From: Bacteroides cutis
GTDB lineage: Bacteria > Bacteroidota > Bacteroidia > Bacteroidales > Bacteroidaceae
NCBI RefSeq assembly: GCF_900241005.1
Contig: NZ_OEST01000002.1
Location: forward strand, 372,001 to 436,000
Length of the DNA stretch: 64,000 nucleotides
Direction: 5' to 3'
The notes beneath the pieces were generated by a model. The model did not search any database. It was not told the DNA's origin and was given only the letters and a program-made list of their open reading frames with translations. Both the position numbers and the translations under genes were made by a program. Positions 61,467 through 64,000 of the stretch are shown one piece after another; position 1 is the stretch's first letter; every line of letters starts with the position of its first letter.

Positions 61467-62462
61467 ATGGCTGAAACAATTGATATCCGCGAACTGAACG
61501 AGCGGATTGAAAGACAAAGTGCTTTCGTTACCAATCTCATCACAGGCATGGACCAGGTTATTGTAGGACAAAAACACCTGGTAGAATCATTGTTAATTGG
61601 TTTGCTGTCTGACGGACATGTATTATTGGAAGGTGTACCCGGTTTGGCAAAAACTTTAGCTATCAAGACATTGGCTTCATTGATCGACGCGCAATATAGC
61701 CGTATCCAATTTACTCCGGACTTGCTGCCTGCCGATGTTATTGGTACAATGGTTTATAGCCAGAAAGATGAAACTTTCCTGGTAAAGAAAGGTCCTGTTT
61801 TTGCCAACTTTGTTTTGGCGGATGAAATTAATCGTGCTCCGGCCAAGGTACAGAGTGCCTTACTAGAAGCTATGCAAGAACGCCAAGTTACTATCGGCAG
61901 AGAAACGTTTAAATTGCCTGAACCTTTTCTGGTACTTGCTACTCAAAACCCAATTGAACAAGAAGGTACTTACCCATTGCCTGAAGCGCAGGTAGACCGT
62001 TTTATGTTGAAAGTCGTTATTGACTATCCAAAGCAGGAGGAAGAAAAACTAATTATCCGTCAGAATATCAATGGCGACAAGTTTAATGTAAAGCCTATTT
62101 TAAAAGCTGACGAAATTTTAGAAGCCCGTAAAGTTGTTCGTCAGGTCTATCTGGATGAGAAAATTGAGAAATATATTGTAGATATCGTATTTGCTACTCG
62201 TTATCCCGAGAAATATGATTTGAAGGAATTAAAGGATATGATCGGTTTTGGCGGATCACCCCGCGCATCTATCAATCTGGCATTGGCTGCACGTAGTTAT
62301 GCTTTCATTAAACGTCGTGGTTATGTTATCCCTGAGGATGTTCGCGCCGTAGCACATGATGTTCTGCGCCATCGTATTGGTCTGACATACGAAGCAGAAG
62401 CAAGTAATATGACTTCTGATGAGATTGTAAGTAAAATATTGAATAAGATTGAAGTGCCTTGA
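61467..62462 (+). CDS. moxR: MoxR-family AAA ATPase
   Basis: A 331-residue AAA+ protein: LEGVPGLAKTLAIKTLA as Walker A, FVLADEINRAPAKVQSALLEAMQE as Walker B, TQNPIEQEGTYPLPEAQVDRFMLK, then the lid with GGSPRASINLALAARSYA. MoxR proteins act as chaperones with DUF58 and VWA proteins. In Bacteroides this is the first gene of the Bat (aerotolerance) operon, as the next genes confirm. Confidence 0.95.
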   Translation: MAETIDIRELNERIERQSAFVTNLITGMDQVIVGQKHLVESLLIGLLSDGHVLLEGVPGLAKTLAIKTLASLIDAQYSRIQFTPDLLPADVIGTMVYSQKDETFLVKKGPVFANFVLADEINRAPAKVQSALLEAMQERQVTIGRETFKLPEPFLVLATQNPIEQEGTYPLPEAQVDRFMLKVVIDYPKQEEEKLIIRQNINGDKFNVKPILKADEILEARKVVRQVYLDEKIEKYIVDIVFATRYPEKYDLKELKDMIGFGGSPRASINLALAARSYAFIKRRGYVIPEDVRAVAHDVLRHRIGLTYEAEASNMTSDEIVSKILNKIEVP

Positions 62463-62513
62463 TGTAAATAAATATCGTAATATCAGGACGAAAATCCAAG
62501 AATGATTTACCTA

Positions 62514-62588
62514 TTTTACTAAAAAAGTAAAGAAAGATTTACTAAATTTAGCCGATGTTTTAGTAAAAAAGGAAGGGAAATTAGTAAA
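62514..62588. repeat. cluster of TTTACTAAA / TTTAGTAAA repeats between moxR and DUF58 gene
   Basis: Within 75 bases there are two forward copies (TTTTACTAAAA at 62514-62524, TTTACTAAA at 62538-62546) and two inverted copies (TTTTAGTAAAA at 62558-62568, TTAGTAAA at 62581-62588). The outer 11-base pair is an exact inverted repeat. They could be operator sites or RNA stems separating moxR from downstream genes. Confidence 0.5.
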
Positions 62589-62638
62589 TGGTTTTTGTTA
62601 CGTGATATATACCTGTTTATTAAATTATGTATTACTGA

Positions 62639-63508
62639 ATGGAAACTACTGATTTGTTAAAAAAAGTCCGTCAAATTGAGATTAAAACCCGCGGATTATC
62701 CAACAATATCTTTGCTGGCCAGTATCACTCGGCTTTCAAGGGTAGAGGTATGGCATTTTCCGAAGTACGAGAGTATCAGTTTGGCGATGATATACGTGAC
62801 ATTGACTGGAATGTGACTGCACGCTTCAATAAACCTTTTGTTAAGGTGTTTGAAGAAGAACGCGAACTGACCGTAATGTTATTGATAGATGTTTCCGGCA
62901 GTTTGGAATTCGGTACAATAAAGCAGATGAAGAAAGATATGGTCACGGAGATTGCTGCAACATTGGCTTTCTCCGCTATCCAGAATAATGATAAAATAGG
63001 TGTCATCTTCTTTTCAGACCGGATTGAGAAATTTATTCCACCTAAAAAAGGACGTAAGCACATACTTTATATCATTCGTGAGTTGATCGATTTCCATGCA
63101 GAAAGTCGCCGAACAAATATTCGTTTGGGATTAGAGTATCTGACGAATGTAATGAAACGTCGTTGTACAGCTTTTATTCTATCTGACTTTATAGACCAGG
63201 AAAATTTCAAGAATGCCATGACTATCGCCAATCGTAAACATGACCTTGTTGCTATACAAGTATACGATCGTCGCGTAGAGGAATTACCTGCTATAGGCTT
63301 AATAAAAATTAAGGATGCTGAAACTGGTCATGAACAGTGGATTGACACTTCTTCGCATGCCGTGCGCCGTGCACATCATGATTGGTGGGTGAATAAACAA
63401 GTGGAATTAAACGAAACATTTACCAAGAGTAATGTTAACAATGTGTCGGTACGTACCGATCAGGACTATGTCAAAGCATTAATGAATTTGTTTGCAAAAC
63501 GAAATTAA
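62639..63508 (+). CDS. DUF58 (VWA-like) protein of the Bat operon
   Basis: A 289-residue cytoplasmic DUF58 protein: YHSAFKGRGMAFSEVREYQFGDDIRDIDWNVTARF is the family signature, followed by the VWA-like MLLIDVSGSLEFG with a MIDAS-type DxSxS motif. It is the usual partner of MoxR ATPases, and begins 176 bases after moxR. Its functional link to aerotolerance in Bacteroides is recalled from the Bat operon. Confidence 0.92.
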   Translation: METTDLLKKVRQIEIKTRGLSNNIFAGQYHSAFKGRGMAFSEVREYQFGDDIRDIDWNVTARFNKPFVKVFEEERELTVMLLIDVSGSLEFGTIKQMKKDMVTEIAATLAFSAIQNNDKIGVIFFSDRIEKFIPPKKGRKHILYIIRELIDFHAESRRTNIRLGLEYLTNVMKRRCTAFILSDFIDQENFKNAMTIANRKHDLVAIQVYDRRVEELPAIGLIKIKDAETGHEQWIDTSSHAVRRAHHDWWVNKQVELNETFTKSNVNNVSVRTDQDYVKALMNLFAKRN

Positions 63509-63515
63509 TCGGAAG

Positions 63516-64000
63516 ATGAAAAGATATTTATTTCTGATAACACTGTTGGTTGCATGGTCGGGCAGAGCAGGAGCTCAGTCAGTAACGGTAGATGCGACAA
63601 TAGATTCTTTGCAAATTCTAATCGGAGAACAGGCAAAGATTAAATTGCAAGTTTCGCTAGATACTGACAAACGGGCTATTTTTCCTGTCTATACCGATAC
63701 GTTGGTAAAAGGAGTGGAAATTATTGATATAGCCAAACCTGATACGCAGATGTTGAATGATGGTAGGCGTTCATTGATAACTCAAGAATACACAGTTACT
63801 TCATTTGACTCAGCACTTTATTATCTGCCTCCTATGGAGGTGCTTGTGGATAATAAAGGCTACCGTTCCAAGGCATTGGCCCTGAAAGTATATTCAATGC
63901 CAGTAGATACGTTGCATCCCGATCAGTTCTTTGGACCTAAGACTGTGATGCAGGCTCCTTTTGCTTGGGAAGATTGGTATGTAAGTATCTCTTGCGGAAT
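63516..64000 (+). CDS. exported Bat-operon protein, 3' end missing
   Basis: The frame starts MKRYLFLITLLVAWSGRAGAQ (signal peptide) and is open to the right edge (161 codons seen). The mature part reads SVTVDATIDSLQILIGEQAKIKLQVSLD, a beta-sandwich-like domain similar to the N-terminus of BatD-type or BatA-preceding exported proteins. It lies 7 bases after the DUF58 gene. The exact member cannot be told from this part. Confidence 0.78.
   Translation, partial: MKRYLFLITLLVAWSGRAGAQSVTVDATIDSLQILIGEQAKIKLQVSLDTDKRAIFPVYTDTLVKGVEIIDIAKPDTQMLNDGRRSLITQEYTVTSFDSALYYLPPMEVLVDNKGYRSKALALKVYSMPVDTLHPDQFFGPKTVMQAPFAWEDWYVSISCG

Noticed and set aside
1..64000. CRISPR arrays, rRNA genes or insertion sequences
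   Set aside because: No regularly spaced direct repeats, no rRNA-like sequence and no transposase motif (other than the tyrosine recombinase) were seen on reading both strands.

Overview
The window is from a gut Bacteroides (Bacteroidales). The evidence is the UpxY/UpxZ capsule regulators, type V (Mfa/FimA-like) lipoprotein fimbriae, the Bacteroidales-only DUF4295 gene beside rpmB/rpmG, the MoxR-DUF58 Bat operon, and promoters of the Bacteroides type (TTTG, about 20 bases, then TAnnTTTG). The species cannot be named from sequence alone.

Layout. (1) 1-4290: the 3' part of a TPR histidine kinase whose ATP-binding domain looks degenerate, then a leftward cobalamin nucleotide-loop operon cobU-cobT-cobS-cobC. 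(2) 4480-14861: a leftward fimbrial operon: DUF3575 barrel, DUF3868/OmpA protein, major Mfa1-like fimbrillin, Mfa2/FimB-like anchor and three further lipoprotein subunits, one with a lectin-like C-terminus. Upstream is a 25-bp perfect inverted repeat around about 280 bp, next to a tyrosine recombinase (15310-16218). This is a predicted fimbrial phase switch, and the best promoter inside it points away from the fimbriae (OFF). (3) 16481-16556: tRNA-Gly(CCC) with promoter and terminator. (4) 16801-48464: a capsular polysaccharide locus. Its own invertible promoter has an 18-bp inverted repeat and a near-ideal promoter pointing at upxY (ON). Then come upxY, upxZ and a WecA/MraY-like initiating transferase. 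A leftward block follows (smalltalk peptide, amidase, HU-like protein, VirE-type helicase, plus a rightward DUF4248 gene), then a complete pseudaminic acid pathway (pseB, C, F, a pseG-pseH fusion, I). Mixed with the pathway are two paralogous ATP-grasp ligases, a BCCT transporter, an outer-membrane barrel and a PIG-L deacetylase. The distal, very AT-rich part holds a KpsC-like protein, a flippase, a glycyl radical enzyme with its activase, an acyltransferase interrupted at a G9 tract, glf, a polymerase, four glycosyltransferases and a hexapeptide acetyltransferase. (5) 48513-64000: core chromosome: proS, tamB (leftward), tsaD, cinA-type amidase, rpmB, rpmG, DUF4295, ftsY, rimO, two HU-family genes (one an HU-membrane-LysM fusion), then moxR, DUF58 and the start of an exported Bat-operon protein.

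How it fits together. The window carries two surface structures with adjacent, independent DNA-inversion switches: fimbriae OFF and capsule ON in this assembly. The capsule is inferred to contain pseudaminic acid and galactofuranose. A third phase-variation device may be the G tract in the acyltransferase. The least explained parts are the ATP-grasp/BCCT/barrel/PIG-L set embedded in the pseudaminic acid genes, which may swap an acyl group for an imported or amino-acid-like substituent, and the glycyl radical enzyme pair inside a capsule locus. Functions come from reading motifs and recalled families; no database search was run.
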